Positions 1 to 12,550 are shown, numbered from the stretch's first letter. The stretch is 64,000 nucleotides of DNA from Lasioglossum baleicum (GCF_051020765.1 NC_134933.1:18511461-18575460), one strand, 5' to 3'. Numbers and translations are program-made. The notes: generated by a model from the sequence alone, not told the origin.

Positions 1-1417
1 TTCCACGAAAGTAATTGGCTCCGTGTAAACCGCCCGAAGCTGCAACAAGCACCCGGTCTCCAGTGATATTTTTAACAGAGGTCGTTGTCGACCTTTTTAC
101 CTCGAAGGGCCTCGCCTTTAGCTTCCTCTAAATATCCGCGACAGAAGCACCGTCTCGTCCCCGAAAGCCCGCCAACAATTTCTTTCGGTCGCGGTTATAG
201 CACTGGCTCTCGGCGTCGTTTTATCATAAACTCCAGTTCCTCTTCCGCCAGAGGTCCTCTCTCATTTCGCGAATTAAACCGATCCTCCTGAACGTCCTCG
301 GCAACGAGAGATGATGCTTCTGTTTCTCTTCAACGACTTGAACCTCTGTCCCCAACAAAATTCTTCCTACCCCGTCGACCGCGTTCTCCCATTCTCTTTG
401 AGCTTTCCTCCGGGTAACAAGTGCCTATCTTCTTTCTTTCCGACTTCGTTCCGTTTTGTCTCGGACCTTGCTTTTTCGATTCGAAGGCATTTAGCTCCAC
501 CGCCGCTTTTCCGTTATTTAAAAGGACCCTCGAGCTTTAACCCCTTTTCGCCATTGTAACGAGTATAATGTTGATTTAATATTTTTCACGACGTTTGGCT
601 CTTGCGTGAATTATTTCGTGCAAGGGTTAACGTGCTGGATTGCGGATCTTTGTGCAAAATAAGAACTGTATGCATCAATTGCAAGAGTATGGGTGTTACA
701 TAAAACTTAATCTCTTCTAAACAATGTGACGGAAATATTAAATTCATTTCACAGAGTCGAAATGATTTATTTAATAAAACTACAGTTATTGAGACCAGAT
801 TACGAACGTCAAATATATCAGTATAAAAATGAATTTATCAATGAGGGCAAATATATTATCGCACGACTCTCATTTGGCTCGTGAATTAATTAAATGATAG
901 TGCATTACAACATGACTCTTTGGTTTCCTTTTGATGTAATTCTTCGATTATAATAATTTAATTTTTGGAAGAGTACCAGTGAAATTCTTGATTCAATGAA
1001 GACTTGGCAGAACGTTCATTTCCTGTACAATTTCTCAAAGACTTGAACATTGCGACGATCTGATATTTCCAAGAATAATTTTCCGTAAGAGTAGCAATTT
1101 ATAAAATGTAATTTCTGATGTCTATACATATAAAAAATTCAATATTTGCGAACGTATAAAACCCGAACAAGTTAGAAGCACTAAATGAATCTAGCACGTG
1201 GCAATGTCTAGAAGCGGGGAATTGATCTCGGAGTCTCGCGCGTGTATATAAAATAATTAACTATGAATCAAACCATTTATTCATAGTAATTTTTAATTGC
1301 ATGTATTCAAGAGCCTTACGTCGATATTTCGATTTAATTATCAAGAGTAAATTGACATAAGCGGTCACTCCGAAGACATTAGAATGTTTAAAAGCATTTG
1401 TCTCACATAAGAATGAA
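1..1417. other. No gene seen; pyrimidine-rich then AT-rich intronic DNA
   Basis: Positions 1-560 are pyrimidine-rich on the + strand and carry short chance frames without domains. From 560 onward the DNA is AT-rich. Around 638-660 there is a diverged copy of the TA-flanked GACTGCGGATCTTTATGCA repeat end (here ATTGCGGATCTTTGTGCAAA); its partner end is not clear. Nothing else is recognised. Confidence 0.6.
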
Positions 1418-1483
1418 CCTGAAGGGGGTAGACTCGTATTTCCACCCTTGCAATCCTGGAAACGTGTCTACCCCCTGAAGGGA
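1418..1483. repeat. Short palindromic repeat, fragment of palindromic MITE family A
   Basis: An inverted repeat of about 26 bp per arm (1418-1444 and 1457-1483) surrounds a 12-bp centre. The arm contains GGGGGTAGACTCG and the centre with right arm contains CCCTTGCAATCCTGGAAACG. The same core, TAGACTCGTTTCCAGGATTG or its complement, ends the larger palindromic elements at 19.8 kb and 50.17 kb, so this is a third family member, either a solo end or a collapsed foldback. Confidence 0.7.
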
Positions 1484-2615
1484 TCAGTCTGTACCAAAAA
1501 CTCCCGGGAAACCCGAAAAGTTGTTCAAAGATCCGAAAGAAGATAAGAATCGCCAAAGAGAGAAGATTAGGGGAAAGTCTCCCCAAATCCGGGTTCCTTA
1601 GAGTCCACGCAGGGGCCATTATCGATTAAAGTCTCCGTGATCGATCTTGTATCTCTAATTGTCCCGTTCGACACTATTTTCGTCCCACTTAGCTCCGAAT
1701 TTAGCCGATCGCCGTAGGAGCGGGACAAAGCGATGAAAGATTCAGCGTTCCTTGTATCCGAGCTGCTAAAACTGAGCAACGTGTTCCACGAGACACGAGA
1801 CTCGTCCCTTTGAATCATGCAGCTCCCGCTGGATGATCTTCCGTCGAGAGGAGGAAAAATGACAGAACTACCTTTCCCGGGAAACTTTCCACAAGAAGGC
1901 AGTCTAAATATTAATCTCTTGTTCATTTTTCATTCTTGTTCGCCATCGTCTCTGTCAGAAACTTTTCCTCTTATTCTTAATTCAATGAATAATTTTTTCA
2001 TTTCATATTAGTCTTTTTCAGTCGTTCACCATAATGAATTATTATTACAATGGTTATATAATCGACAATTATTCGTTTGCTATTGCTGTGTCTAAATGAA
2101 CAACTTAATTATCGACTGTAGATCGTGTCTGAATGCAAGAGAATTGAGAAAAGATGATATGTATCTTCTGTACACACGTAACACGTAAGCTGATTGCGAT
2201 AAAATTTTAGTCACGCCAATTATATTCATTTTGCGTTCCGTTTTCGCATAAGTTTATAATTGAAACATCACCCGCGCGCGGCTAACCCATGAGCATCGTT
2301 AGCGTACACGTACGCGTTATTTTCCTGCGCGAAATAATTAGTCTACATTGCTGTCGTTATCATCAATACTGTGTACGTGTGTACGTAACCATGTGTGCAA
2401 CAACTGCGTGCAAATTACTGAAATACGGAGCTGTCTTTCACTTTTCGACATTTTTATATTCAACCTTCGGATCCATTTCGATCCAAAATTACAAACGTTC
2501 CGTCTAAATTTCAAGTTTTTGGTAGCCTATTCAAATTGTTGTTTATTTTTATTCGGTCCGATAAGAGAATCAACGTTGATCTTAACACAATAGGTTTGAC
2601 AATATGTAAAATAAC

Positions 2616-2807
2616 TAGAGGTGTGCGTGACCGGGACGGGATTCCCAAAAATTTTCGGGATCTCTGATACTGTACGGAATCTTTTAATATTGTTTTTATC
2701 TATGCTACAAGAGTCTTCTATATAATTTCGTTTTCCGAAATATCGTAAAAATTTTTGGGAATACCCGAACGTTTTCGAGAATCCCGTCCCGGGACCGCAC
2801 ACCTCTG
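2616..2807. mobile_element. hAT-type MITE with 8-bp target site duplication
   Basis: A 192-bp element is bounded by AGAGGTGTGCG on the left and CGCACACCTCT on the right, continuing into imperfect inverted GGGACGGGATTC ends. It is flanked by a perfect 8-bp direct repeat AAAATAAC at 2608-2615 and 2808-2815. An 8-bp duplication and CAGAGGTG-like termini are the signature of hAT-superfamily transposition. There is no transposase frame, so the element is non-autonomous. The perfect duplication suggests relatively recent insertion compared with other repeats here. Confidence 0.9.
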
Positions 2808-3959
2808 AAAATAACACTGATACGTAAAGATTTGTATGGAGCTAGCCATGGGGGTTGCCATGGAATTGTTAAAAGTATTCTGTAATGGTTAAGAACCTGA
2901 TTTCCCCAAGATTGAACGTCAATAGTGACCTAATTTAATTGTCAAAATATGAATGTCTCAGAGTTTTCGTTTTTTAATGTCTTGTCGAGGTGACTAGAAG
3001 AACAGTAAACGTTTACACAAAACTGCAGTATTTTCTGGGCACTATTTACATTGAACAGAGTGTAAATAGTAAAACGTGTATAATTATCGCAATCTAATCG
3101 ATATCTATGTACATAGCATAGATCTCGGCATAATAGAAAATCGACGACAACAGCGTTACATTTCTGCTCGCGCGATGTCAGTGGTTTAAAAGTACACTGC
3201 TCTCGCAAGGGAGTTAGGCGTGTCCCTCGACATCTTCGACCCTCGAAGGGTGACCCTTCGGTTCTGTTTTCGGTCCCGGGCCCTTTCTCTATTTCTGCCC
3301 ACCGGTGAAATCTGTGTCAATGGTATTTTCGTTTCGTTTTCGCACGGACAGCTGACAGTCAACGTTGATCTCCGACACGCAGCCGGTGGTCGTCCGCAAA
3401 CAGCTCCATGGATCCTCCTTGTCATAGATCCCGTCGTAATCGACTCCGAGATTTAGCTAGAAAAAGTCGCGACCAGTTGCTATCTCTGCAGTGTGTTTAG
3501 AATTTTGCAAAGAAAAAACGAATTTTCTCAAAATTTACTTTCACCCGCTTGGACGCGTCGATGATTTTTAGATAATCGATGGAATAATCCAGATCCATTA
3601 GTCGGTTTCTCTATTTTTGTCGTACCGATCCGTCGATTCGATAACTCGGTGATGTTCGACGCGTGGGTGGATGGATCTGGTGGAAAAAGTCTCAGGATTT
3701 TTCACCGGATGATAGATCTTCGTTGTACGATGACTGGCAGCGGTTTAAAAGTGTTGAGCAAGATAATAGTTCGACATCTGAGCGATGGGATACGTAAAAA
3801 TACGTTGTTTCGAGTAACGCTAGTTATTTTTGAAGGAATGTTTCGTGTAAACACGACTGTACTGTTTATTATGAATTTTTTACATTTGGGAACCGTGCGT
3901 TTGACAAGCTGAGTGTATTCGATTCTCCAATACATTGTGGACACTCGTTATGTAATATA

Positions 3960-4279
3960 CACTGAGTCACGAATGTATTCGAATGCTCTGAAATGGAAAG
4001 TTTCACGCTTAAAAAATATGAGTCATATTACAAATTACAAAACATTCTTTATTTCTATAGTAATGTATAAGTATCAGGATTACACAGGTTAGTAATTTCG
4101 TTACTGCGAAATGTTTTACAAGTATTGTTTATGTTATCAAAGACACTTCAAATTTTACATGTATAATCGTGATATTTATATGTTACGTACATGGTATTTT
4201 ATAATTCGTAATATGACTTATATTTTTTAAGCGTGAAACTTTTCATTTCAGATCTTTCGAATACTTTCGTGACTCACTG
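3960..4279. mobile_element. Tc1/mariner-type MITE with about 84-bp terminal inverted repeats
   Basis: The left arm (about 3960-4043, CACTGAGTCACGAATGTATT-) and the right arm (about 4196-4279, ending -TTCGTGACTCACTG) are near-identical inverted copies sharing the block AAAGTTTCACGCTTAAAAAA. TA dinucleotides flank both ends (3958-3959 and 4280-4281), as expected for Tc1/mariner insertion. The 150-bp centre is AT-rich with no transposase frame. Subfamily assignment is not possible by eye. Confidence 0.88.
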
Positions 4280-5077
4280 TATCCCGTTTGTTGATCAAAT
4301 AAATTGATCTGAATATTCTAAACACAAATATTCTAAACTAACAAATGCACTGAAAGAGATCACTAATATCCATATTAATTAAACAAAATGGGATTTGATT
4401 AAAAATGGGAGTTAGGAAGTAGATTAAAGTGTTTTCACGTATAATCTCGCATCTTTAGCGCTACTGTTTAAATATTTTTTATTTATCATAGCAGCGCTAA
4501 ATCCCCAGCCTTTCACCGAGTTAAAACTGCGCCTCCGATAATGCAAAGCAATGGAATAATGTCTCCCCCAGTAAAACGGAACGATGGAAACCGTCCCTGT
4601 CGCGAGGCGTCTTTCTTATTTGCACAGAAACCCGTCTACGATGTCTCGATTACCACCCCCTCCATCATTATTCAGTTTCTACGTCTGTATTATTCCTTTA
4701 TCCTGGATATTACATCCGAGGAGAGGATTATTAGCGGATCCTCATGCAAATTTCAAGCTTCCCCGTGATCATTCCAGCATGCCGATATTTGTCCCCCTCC
4801 TCGATAGGTTCGAGGGTTTATAAATAAAATATCGAACCTCGTTAGAACTTCGTTAAGGCGTTCTGGGGTGTGCGCATCGAATTTGCGATTTAGTTTTCGC
4901 AAAAATCTACCACAATCTCCACGACGTAAGATTCGGTAGAATTTTACTGATAGGCGCTGATAAGTAAATTGTTATGTACGAAGAATTTTTTCAATTCACG
5001 AACCCTTCATTCTTTTGGAGAAGATAATTCAATCAGGTGTCGCTATAAACATCCATCTAATTCGAGGATTAGGAAAA

Positions 5078-5385
5078 CATACTCTAAAACAGATTGTTTT
5101 GAACAGAGAATTGTTTTAATTCGTCAACTCTTAAAAAAAACTCTTACAAAAAACTGATACAGATAAGACTACCCCTAAATAATGCAATGGGGGTGTTGAT
5201 TCCAAGATTCATCTTATAGAAGATCAGGAAAAAAATGTTCTACAACAGATTGTTTTGAAGAGAATGTGTTACAAAATTCGTCAACCCTTAATTTCTCTGA
5301 AATAGATCAACGGGGGTGTTGAATCCAAGGTACATCTCACAGAGTGTTTCGAAAGAAATGCTCTGGAGTAGATTGTTGTCATCCG
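5078..5385. repeat. Diverged local tandem duplication, units about 123-156 bp
   Basis: The word CAGATTGTTTTGAA recurs at about 5090 and 5246, and as TAGATTGTTGTC near 5369. GGGGGTGTTGATTCCAAG at 5189 returns as GGGGGTGTTGAATCCAAGG at 5312 (offset 123). AATTCGTCAACTCTTAA near 5127 returns as AATTCGTCAACCCTTAA near 5275. About two and a half strongly diverged units are visible. No coding function is implied. Confidence 0.7.
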
Positions 5386-7191
5386 AACATTTTGATACGA
5401 TCTGTATATTGTAATCTTGTATATTAGCGTTGTACGAGGCAGGTAGTGGTCCGATGGCAACTGCAGACGAATTTAATTGACGAACAAGTGACAATGTTTC
5501 GTTGATGAAAGTAACTTTGCCGACGACTCGGCTGAACGCAGATCTGTCGGATCTATGTATAAGGTTCATTAAAGGATAATGACGACCCATTATTGCGCGG
5601 CTCGCGATTCCGCTGTCCAGACAAATGCGTTTCGTCGATGGAATTATAATAGGGCGGCGTTTCCACGTTTTCGCCGTTAATTATTCCCATTTAGGCGCGC
5701 GCCCGCCGTGTCTCTGTGTCGCGTGGATTTTCGCGTTGCCGTAATCATTTTACTCGCGCCCCGTTAAATTGTTTTGGACGGACAAATAGGTATAACACCT
5801 CCGGATGACGCGAATTTATAGCAACTTTCGTTCGATCATTATTCGCCCCGGTCCCAAATGATTATGAGACTCCTACTTGTTATTGGATCTCCTTGCGATT
5901 TGTTTCGTGATTGCACAGCAGTCGCTTTGCTCTTGAAGTTTTAAAATAGTTTAACAGAAAGAGATTGGCGATCGAAGATTTGTTGATACAGTAGAAATTT
6001 TCTTTTACATTGGAATCTTACAATTAAATGAAACTATTAGATGACGTTATTGAGGGTGTCTTGTTAGTTTATAATGAAAATTGCTGTTACTATTAATGGT
6101 TCCATTAAGAAGTGTTTAGCCATGTACCATAGACACCGACGAGATACTATTAACGGGGGATACTCAGTGTCGCGACAGTTATAGAAGGGGTACACAGGTG
6201 TCGAAACATTGGGAGACACTGCAGTAGATCCTAGCGTCAGCCGTTCGTCCATCACTTCGGCATAGATTTGAAAAGTATCGCGCTAGAACGCAACTAGGGA
6301 TATCCCCGAGGCACCTGTTGATCCTGCTCGTTAAAGTTTGAAGGAACCGACCTGGACTATAGTCTGGACACGCGAGCCATCCGGGAGAGGAGGTCAGGTG
6401 GCGCTGACACAGGGAAAAAAACCGGCGACGTTATTACCCTGTGTGCAAACAATCATCCCCCTCGACTATGTTTGCCGAGAGTGCCATCCCCCTTTTCGTA
6501 ACCGTTCGAACGATAGCGAATCTCGGCACCGATTAATGTGTATGCGCTGCCAGAGTTTGCTCGTCGCATACACTCGATAAATAGGAACTTGTTAATTATG
6601 GTCGCGAGAATGTATGCGGAAAATTGGTGCTGCATTTTCACACGGTGACTGGATCACCTTCTTCCAAAACAAAAAATTAACAATTGAATTCACCCTCGGA
6701 CACGTCATGTCTTTCTTATGACGTCGTGCACATCGAAGGGAAATATTGTACAACGTTTATTTATTTATTTGTTATTGCTTTAAACCAAGTGGTTTATATA
6801 TAATATCAAGTACAATATTATTACATTTGGCTTACATTAAAGTTTTGGCTTACATTAGGTGTTACATTGTTCCTAAATTCTTACGGAACATTGTTTGAGA
6901 AAATTATAAATTATTTTCAGATCTTCTATATCAGGTCCACTGTAGTTCATTTTCAACAGTAGGTTTAGGTTTAGGCAAGTTATTTTACATTACGTGCCTG
7001 TGTAAACTTTTAACCATTCTCTAACAATATACATCCAAAGAAATAAGTTTTGACTTTAGTGTATTGACGCTTGCTGTCCTTTTATTCACAAAAACAAAAG
7101 AATAACCAATCAGGAGTTTCTTAAAATTAAGTGATCAGCGCACTCCTGCAAGACCCCATTTGGTATTCAAGTAGTACGATCACACCGGTAC

Positions 7192-7214
7192 ATATATATA
7201 TATATATATATATA
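7192..7214. repeat. (AT)n microsatellite
   Basis: About 11 uninterrupted AT units. Typical simple repeat. Confidence 0.95.
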
Positions 7215-7961
7215 AAACCTCCCCTCACTTCGAAATAAATAAAAGTTCGAATCTGATTTGCCCCCATCGTAATCCGACGAAACTTGCGTTCTCGTTTCGG
7301 TTTTTTTTCGGGCCGGTCTTCTCGTCGAAGTCGATAACAGGCTCGTACCACGAAGAAAATAAAAAGAAACGAGCCGTGGAGAGAGCCGAGTGCTCCCTAT
7401 TCGCCTCGTCGTTTTTCCCGGACCCCCGTTGCACCCCGTTGCACCGCTGCAACCCGCAAGCCTCGTCGCGCCCTGGGATCCCGATATTTTCCCTCGTTGC
7501 GGGCGAAAAAACCGTGAACGCGACGGAAATTATGCGACGAGCCGGACCCGCGTGGTCGCTGGTGCAACTGCGCGTTGCATCGGTGCGTTGTCGCGAGCGC
7601 ATCGCTGCACCGCGCGTTGCGGATCGACGCGGACGACTGCACCCGTGCCTCGAAACCGCTGCATTCTGGGAACACGATGGAGAGAAAAACCTGGCAACAC
7701 TCGTCGAGCTTTTAGCCGGGGCATTCTTTTTTTCTATGGAAATTCGTGCCGTCCCTGGATCGAGATTTTTATTTCACTTTGTACGGGAAAAAAGACTGAA
7801 TCGCGGTTGTCGGGGATTTTTTTTAAATTTATTCTTTATTATATTAAATTTGCTGAAAGAATAGATACATTTTGATCTAACTCTTCCACTGCATACAATC
7901 AGGTTATAAAATGTTTCTGTTTTTTATAAAGTTTTTTACCACGCTTATATTAGCTTGCCGA

Positions 7962-7981
7962 GTTGTTGTTGTTGTTGTTGT
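7962..7981. repeat. (GTT)n microsatellite
   Basis: Six to seven GTT units following TTGCCGA. Confidence 0.93.
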
Positions 7982-8407
7982 ATGCGTCAAATCTTGTAAT
8001 CGAATTTTAAACCATTTCCCGATGAGCGAAAAACTTGAAACTTTAAACATAGCTCAGAACTGGATGACAATGCAATACTAAAAAACAAATTTTTTTAAAA
8101 ACTGTGCGTTCAGGAGAAAAAATTTTTTAATATTAACCGTCACACCTCGTCGCGCGATACTCGGTAGTACGTGATCGCGTTCAGCGATCCCCACTCCGCG
8201 CGCCAGCGCTCCCTACTCCGCTACGCGTTCCTACTCCGACTCGTCTCGACTCCACTGACCCATTTCGAACCGAAGGAGCTCAGTCAGTGTGGTGTTCCGT
8301 TCATTCAGTTCCATTTCGGACAATTTCGGACTCCATCAGGAGACGTCGCGTCGTCTCTCGGAGTCATCCCCTCATTCTACCTCGCGTATTTCCATATCTT
8401 GCGTTTC

Positions 8408-8425
8408 TATATATATATATATATT
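8408..8425. repeat. (TA)n microsatellite
   Basis: Nine TA units just upstream of the foldback element. Confidence 0.93.
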
Positions 8426-8490
8426 TATCTTACTATTTCATACCAGTATTACTACATCTTGCGTTCCATTTAGAAAAGACTAAAAAGTAG

Positions 8491-8722
8491 AAAATAAAAA
8501 AACTTTTTAAAAGCCACGCATATATTAAAATGCACTAAAAAGGAGAAAATAATTTTTTTAGACATTAGTGACTATAAATAAAAGCGTGGAGCGCCCACGA
8601 AGATGACGTCAATATAGTTTAGCGCTCCACGCTGTTATTTATAGTCACTAATGTCTAGAAAAATTATTTTCTTTTTTTTAGTGCATTTTAATATAGGCGT
8701 GGTTTTTAAAAAGTTTTTGTTA
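8491..8722. mobile_element. Foldback MITE with about 100-bp inverted arms
   Basis: Left arm (about 8491-8594) and right arm (about 8622-8722) are inverted copies with few mismatches, joined by a 27-bp loop. Shared blocks include ACATTAGTGACTATAAATA, GCGTGGAGCGC and ATTAAAATGCACTAAAA. A transcript would fold into one long hairpin. The ends (TAAAAAGTTTTT-like) merge into AT-rich flanks and no clear target duplication can be assigned. A single-arm copy lies at 35950-36045. Confidence 0.88.
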
Positions 8723-11210
8723 TATATTTTTTATATGTTCATGTTGCCTAGCGGCATCAAAGGTCGCTCGAAAACAACGAACAGGGCTTTCGCGAGTCAT
8801 TTGCAAACAAAGTAGCATGTAAAACAGCGATCTCGGGTCGCACATAGCAGCACAGATTGCATTCCACATCGGCGTCTCAAAGGATTCCGAATTCCTTCTA
8901 CGGTTCATTTGAAACTTCATCGCGAAAAGATTTGAGAGTGCATTTTCCGGGATTACACGCATCAGAACTTCGAGAAATAACATTTTTCCGAGGAGCCTTT
9001 GAACTCTGAATACCTCCGACGGGTCATCCGATTACTCGGAAAGTTTTTAATTTGTCGGTGACAAATTCATCGGCGTCCCCAATTTCCGGTATTTTTCCAC
9101 GGTGTGCCCGTTTTTCCACGGAGTGGACGGTGTTCCAGCGTCGGGAGCATCGATAACGATTTCATTTTTCCCGGGAGATGTGTTTGTCTGCCCCCGTATC
9201 ACCCCCGATTTGCATTCTCATCTACCGTGGGGGTGTGAGGGCTGTTTCGGAAAAGTTCGCGCCCCATAGTGCTCAGAGATAAGCGGCGCTATCGAAGCGA
9301 TCTGGAAAACAAAGGAGAGACGGCGTTTTCTTCTTAGTATGATTGTGGAGCCTCGAATGTATCCTGTACAGTTTCGATTTTTTAGATAAGCGAGAAAATG
9401 TTACTTTAACTTTGGACAAACTTCGGAAACATGCGACATTTATTAGTGTATTTTTTCTGTTGATACAAGCGCAAGATTTCTATGCGCCTTTTGTTCGCGT
9501 TCGAATAGATCAGTGTCATTTAAATTATTGTTACTTCGAATCAGCTCATACCTGAAATTTACACAAACGAATTAAACAATAAATAGTTTCCCCGCTGAGA
9601 TAATCGAATTTTGTTCAATTGGCGCGACCGAGGAATCCGATTCGAAATTTTTTGTCAGCCAGTTCCGAAACCCGACAACATTGTCCCCTTGACAAATGCG
9701 TAGATACCTGGCACAATGAAATTTGCGTTCGTTAACCGAGCTTTCGTTGGCCATTAGTAAATCTTGTATTTCGCGGTAACGAGCGGTGTGTTGCAGCCGC
9801 CAGTGGATTGCGAAGGGTCGAAAGAGATAGATGAACGAGCAACAGTGCAATCTAATTACAGGATTATTCAAACAGGTGTTAGTGCGCACGGATGTCTTTT
9901 GAATGCGAGCGAGAACGCATTCAATAATAGCATTAGCAGATTTGCAATTTCGATCGGCACCGTTATGCTATCCTCGAGCAGTTTTACTGTTCCCCCAAAA
10001 ACTAGACAATGGGACGAATTACATTGTTAGCAATTATTGTCAGCAACTTTGTAAAATAAAATCAAAGTATACAGTTTATTTAATAAACATAATTATGCTA
10101 CATTCAACAGTACGACAAATTCATTTTTTTATGGTAACTACAGTGCTTCTAAACGTGCATTTGTAATTTGCAAATATCGATACATAGTAATGATAAGAGA
10201 AGGTAAAAATCGCTTGAATATCAAATTCTCAGCTAATGCAAGTAATCCTAGTATTTGTTTGTCATCCCCTGCACTCAGATATTTTACAATTTTTATAATA
10301 ATCCGTGACCGAACGACGAAATTTATTCAACAATGTTTAACGAGCCTATCTTCATAATTTCAATAATGCAGCTCGTTCTCATCTAGCTAATGTCAGCTCG
10401 GAAATTCATTCTTACGTGGCAGATAACGTGAACGTAACAGTGAACAAGGATAAAACTTTTCAGCTTTGATAAAAAAAATGTCTGTCTCCCTTTATGGCAG
10501 ATTAATAATTCTGAAACTTCACGTCGATGTGCACATTGCGAACTATCGACCGGAATTGCGCGAAACGCGGAAGTTTTTCGCGAGCTGCGTATCGTAGAGA
10601 GCATTGTGCATCCTTTTCCTGGAATTCCCGAGATTCTGCGAGGATTCTCGATCAACCGAAACATTTCTGAGTCCGTGCACCGCGGAAGTTCGAACGAGAA
10701 AAACCGGGAAAACTCGGCGAAACAGCACCCAATTTCGCGGACGAGCTTTCCCCCGTAAATATTTGCTTCGCTGAAATTCATTCGTATCGATTAAAAAATC
10801 ATACGAACTCTTCGACTAGCGACGAGAGAGTTCCCTTTTCTCCTCTCTCTCACTCTCTCCCTCTTTCGTAGTTTTTACTCTCCTCTGGTTTTATTCGAAA
10901 GTAAATTACGTAGCTGCGAGCGGAATCGACGATCCGCAGTCGTTTACGATTTCCATGCATACATTCCGGAGCGCCGCGCCGTAAAGCGGGGTTCGACGAT
11001 TTAAAGAGTTTCCGTGCAGAAATTCGAGTCCCGGCGACGGGAAACTATCGAGGGGAGATTGCTCGGTAGACGAATCTCGTGATTGAATCTACTCGTGACG
11101 AAACAGGTCGATTCTGAGGCACTGATGACTGATAAGGAAACTTGCAGCAGTCGCGGTAATCTGGCTTTTAAATGACTTCGATCTGTTGCTTGCATTTCGG
11201 TTGCTGTCTG
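8723..11210. other. No gene seen; unique-looking intronic DNA
   Basis: Mixed-composition sequence with a CT-rich tract at about 10840-10870. Frames of up to 132 codons occur without recognisable domains. A short TTCGAGTCCC word at about 11018 recalls a tRNA B box, but no cloverleaf can be drawn around it. Confidence 0.5.
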
Positions 11211-11211
11211 A

Positions 11212-11590
11212 ACTGTACAGGATGATTAAAACGTCCTGCAACATTATCATTTAGATCAGGGTAGGTGTAATTCAGACGGAAAAGCCCGGGGTTTTTACAA
11301 TTCTGCGGCAAGTTTCTTTTACAAATGTCCACCGATCCAGAGGTTTAAATTCACTCTTACGACAGAAGTCCATTACTTTTTATACACCATGTACAGAATG
11401 ACTCAGAGACTATACAACAATAATTTGAATCGTACTGATCCATTCAAACCTAACGTAAATATTTTTACAATCGTTACTACCCATCTAATTTTGGAATGCC
11501 TTAAATCTATGGCTCTTAATTGAATTCTACAGGATATAATTCAGAGATTCTATAACAATAATTAAATTTTATCGAGCCATTCGTACTTAG
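11212..11590. repeat. Diverged tandem duplication, unit about 137 bp
   Basis: ACAGAATGACTCAGAGACTA at 11393 is repeated as ACAGGATATAATTCAGAGAT at 11529, followed in both by ATA-ACAATAATT and then a GA(G/T)CCATTC word. A weaker third start (GTACAGGATGATTAAAACG) lies at 11216. Confidence 0.68.
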
Positions 11591-11884
11591 TTGCATCCTT
11601 GGAGTAATCATGTCGTTCTAGAAATATATTAATTTCTTACCAATTTTAAAAAGGTGTGAAACAAGAATTCAAACAGCACCGACGCGCATACGAATCAGCG
11701 TTAATTAAATTTTGACTACAGGTTAAGAGTTCATTACATCGATTAGCAACCGGATACATACATTTTCCTTTCGGAACGGCCAGCGTTTCGCGTTCGGAAT
11801 TTAATTCAACTCCGTTTTCAACGACGCAATTACCAATTGAGCGCAATCGTTCGATTTCACGCACGATTTTACGGAAGTCCTCCC

Positions 11885-12550
11885 AAATTGTTGCAATGCA
11901 AATCAGTACACTGTAGAATGAGCTATAAATTCGATTGTTTTTTATTTAGAATTGCTTCGTCCTATTTTCGTAATTGCTAGCAAAAATATTTATCATCTTC
12001 TGTGATACAATTAATTAACTAAACGACACGATTCGAACTCTGTTCTGCGAATGTCCTTCCACGATGCAAATCAATGCAACACGGAATAAGGTACAAATTG
12101 AATTCTTTTTTAGAATTGCTTCGTGTCCCACTTTCATAATTGCTAGCCAGGAAATTTATGATTCTTTGTGGCACAATTATCAGATCAGCAAAGCGAGTCA
12201 ACGTTCCCGAGTCATCCGAGGGAATTTCCACATTGTTGTAACGCAAATCGATACAATATAGAACGAGGATTAACCTCTATCTTTTTTCGAATTTTCCTTG
12301 CATCATTTTCATTATTTGCAACGAGCACGACTCTCTGTAACGCAATGATCAACTGACCGCAATGATGCAATTTCCCCGAAACTCGCAATGGAATTTCCGC
12401 ATTGTTGAAACACAAATCGTTAAAGCACAACAAAGTGCAACAAAGTTGAAACAAAGTTTCAACACAGAATTCTCGAGTATCATTTTCTTAATTACCAGCG
12501 TGCAGTTTTTGATTCCCGGTGACACGAGAGATTCGGAGCGGGCGCGCGAA
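11885..12550. repeat. Diverged tandem array, about four units of 168-177 bp
   Basis: The anchor GCAAATCA/GCAAATCG occurs at 11898, 12066 and 12243, and as ACAAATCG at 12412, giving offsets of 168, 177 and 169. Each is followed by a -GAATT- word, TTTTTTA/TCGAATT, a CATTTTC(A/G)TAATT word, and a (G/C)TGACACAAT/CTGTAACGCAAT word. Unit length is in the range of insect satellites, but the units are strongly diverged, pointing to an old local array. Confidence 0.8.

Larger units (their letters stand above)
5386..8407. other. No gene seen; mixed intronic DNA with a CpG-rich patch
   Basis: The stretch contains AT-rich DNA (5.9-7.2 kb), a short palindrome TAAACCAAGTGGTTTA near 6780 beside TTTATT repeats, an (AT)n tract at 7192-7214, a GC- and CpG-rich patch at about 7.25-7.75 kb, and a (GTT)n tract at 7962-7981. 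The CpG-rich patch is open in several frames on both strands at once, which argues for base composition rather than coding. Confidence 0.55.

Noticed and set aside
6765..6850. 3' end of a retrotransposon suggested by TTTATT repeats and the TAAACCAAGTGGTTTA palindrome
   Set aside because: No reverse-transcriptase remnant, poly-A tail with target duplication or second copy was found, so the class cannot be supported.
7376..7875. Two overlapping plus-strand frames of about 160 codons
   Set aside because: Frames overlap in different phases in a CpG-rich patch that is also open on the minus strand; composition effect.
11005..11040. tRNA gene suggested by TTCGAGTCCC
   Set aside because: No matching A box, acceptor stem or anticodon arm can be drawn around it.
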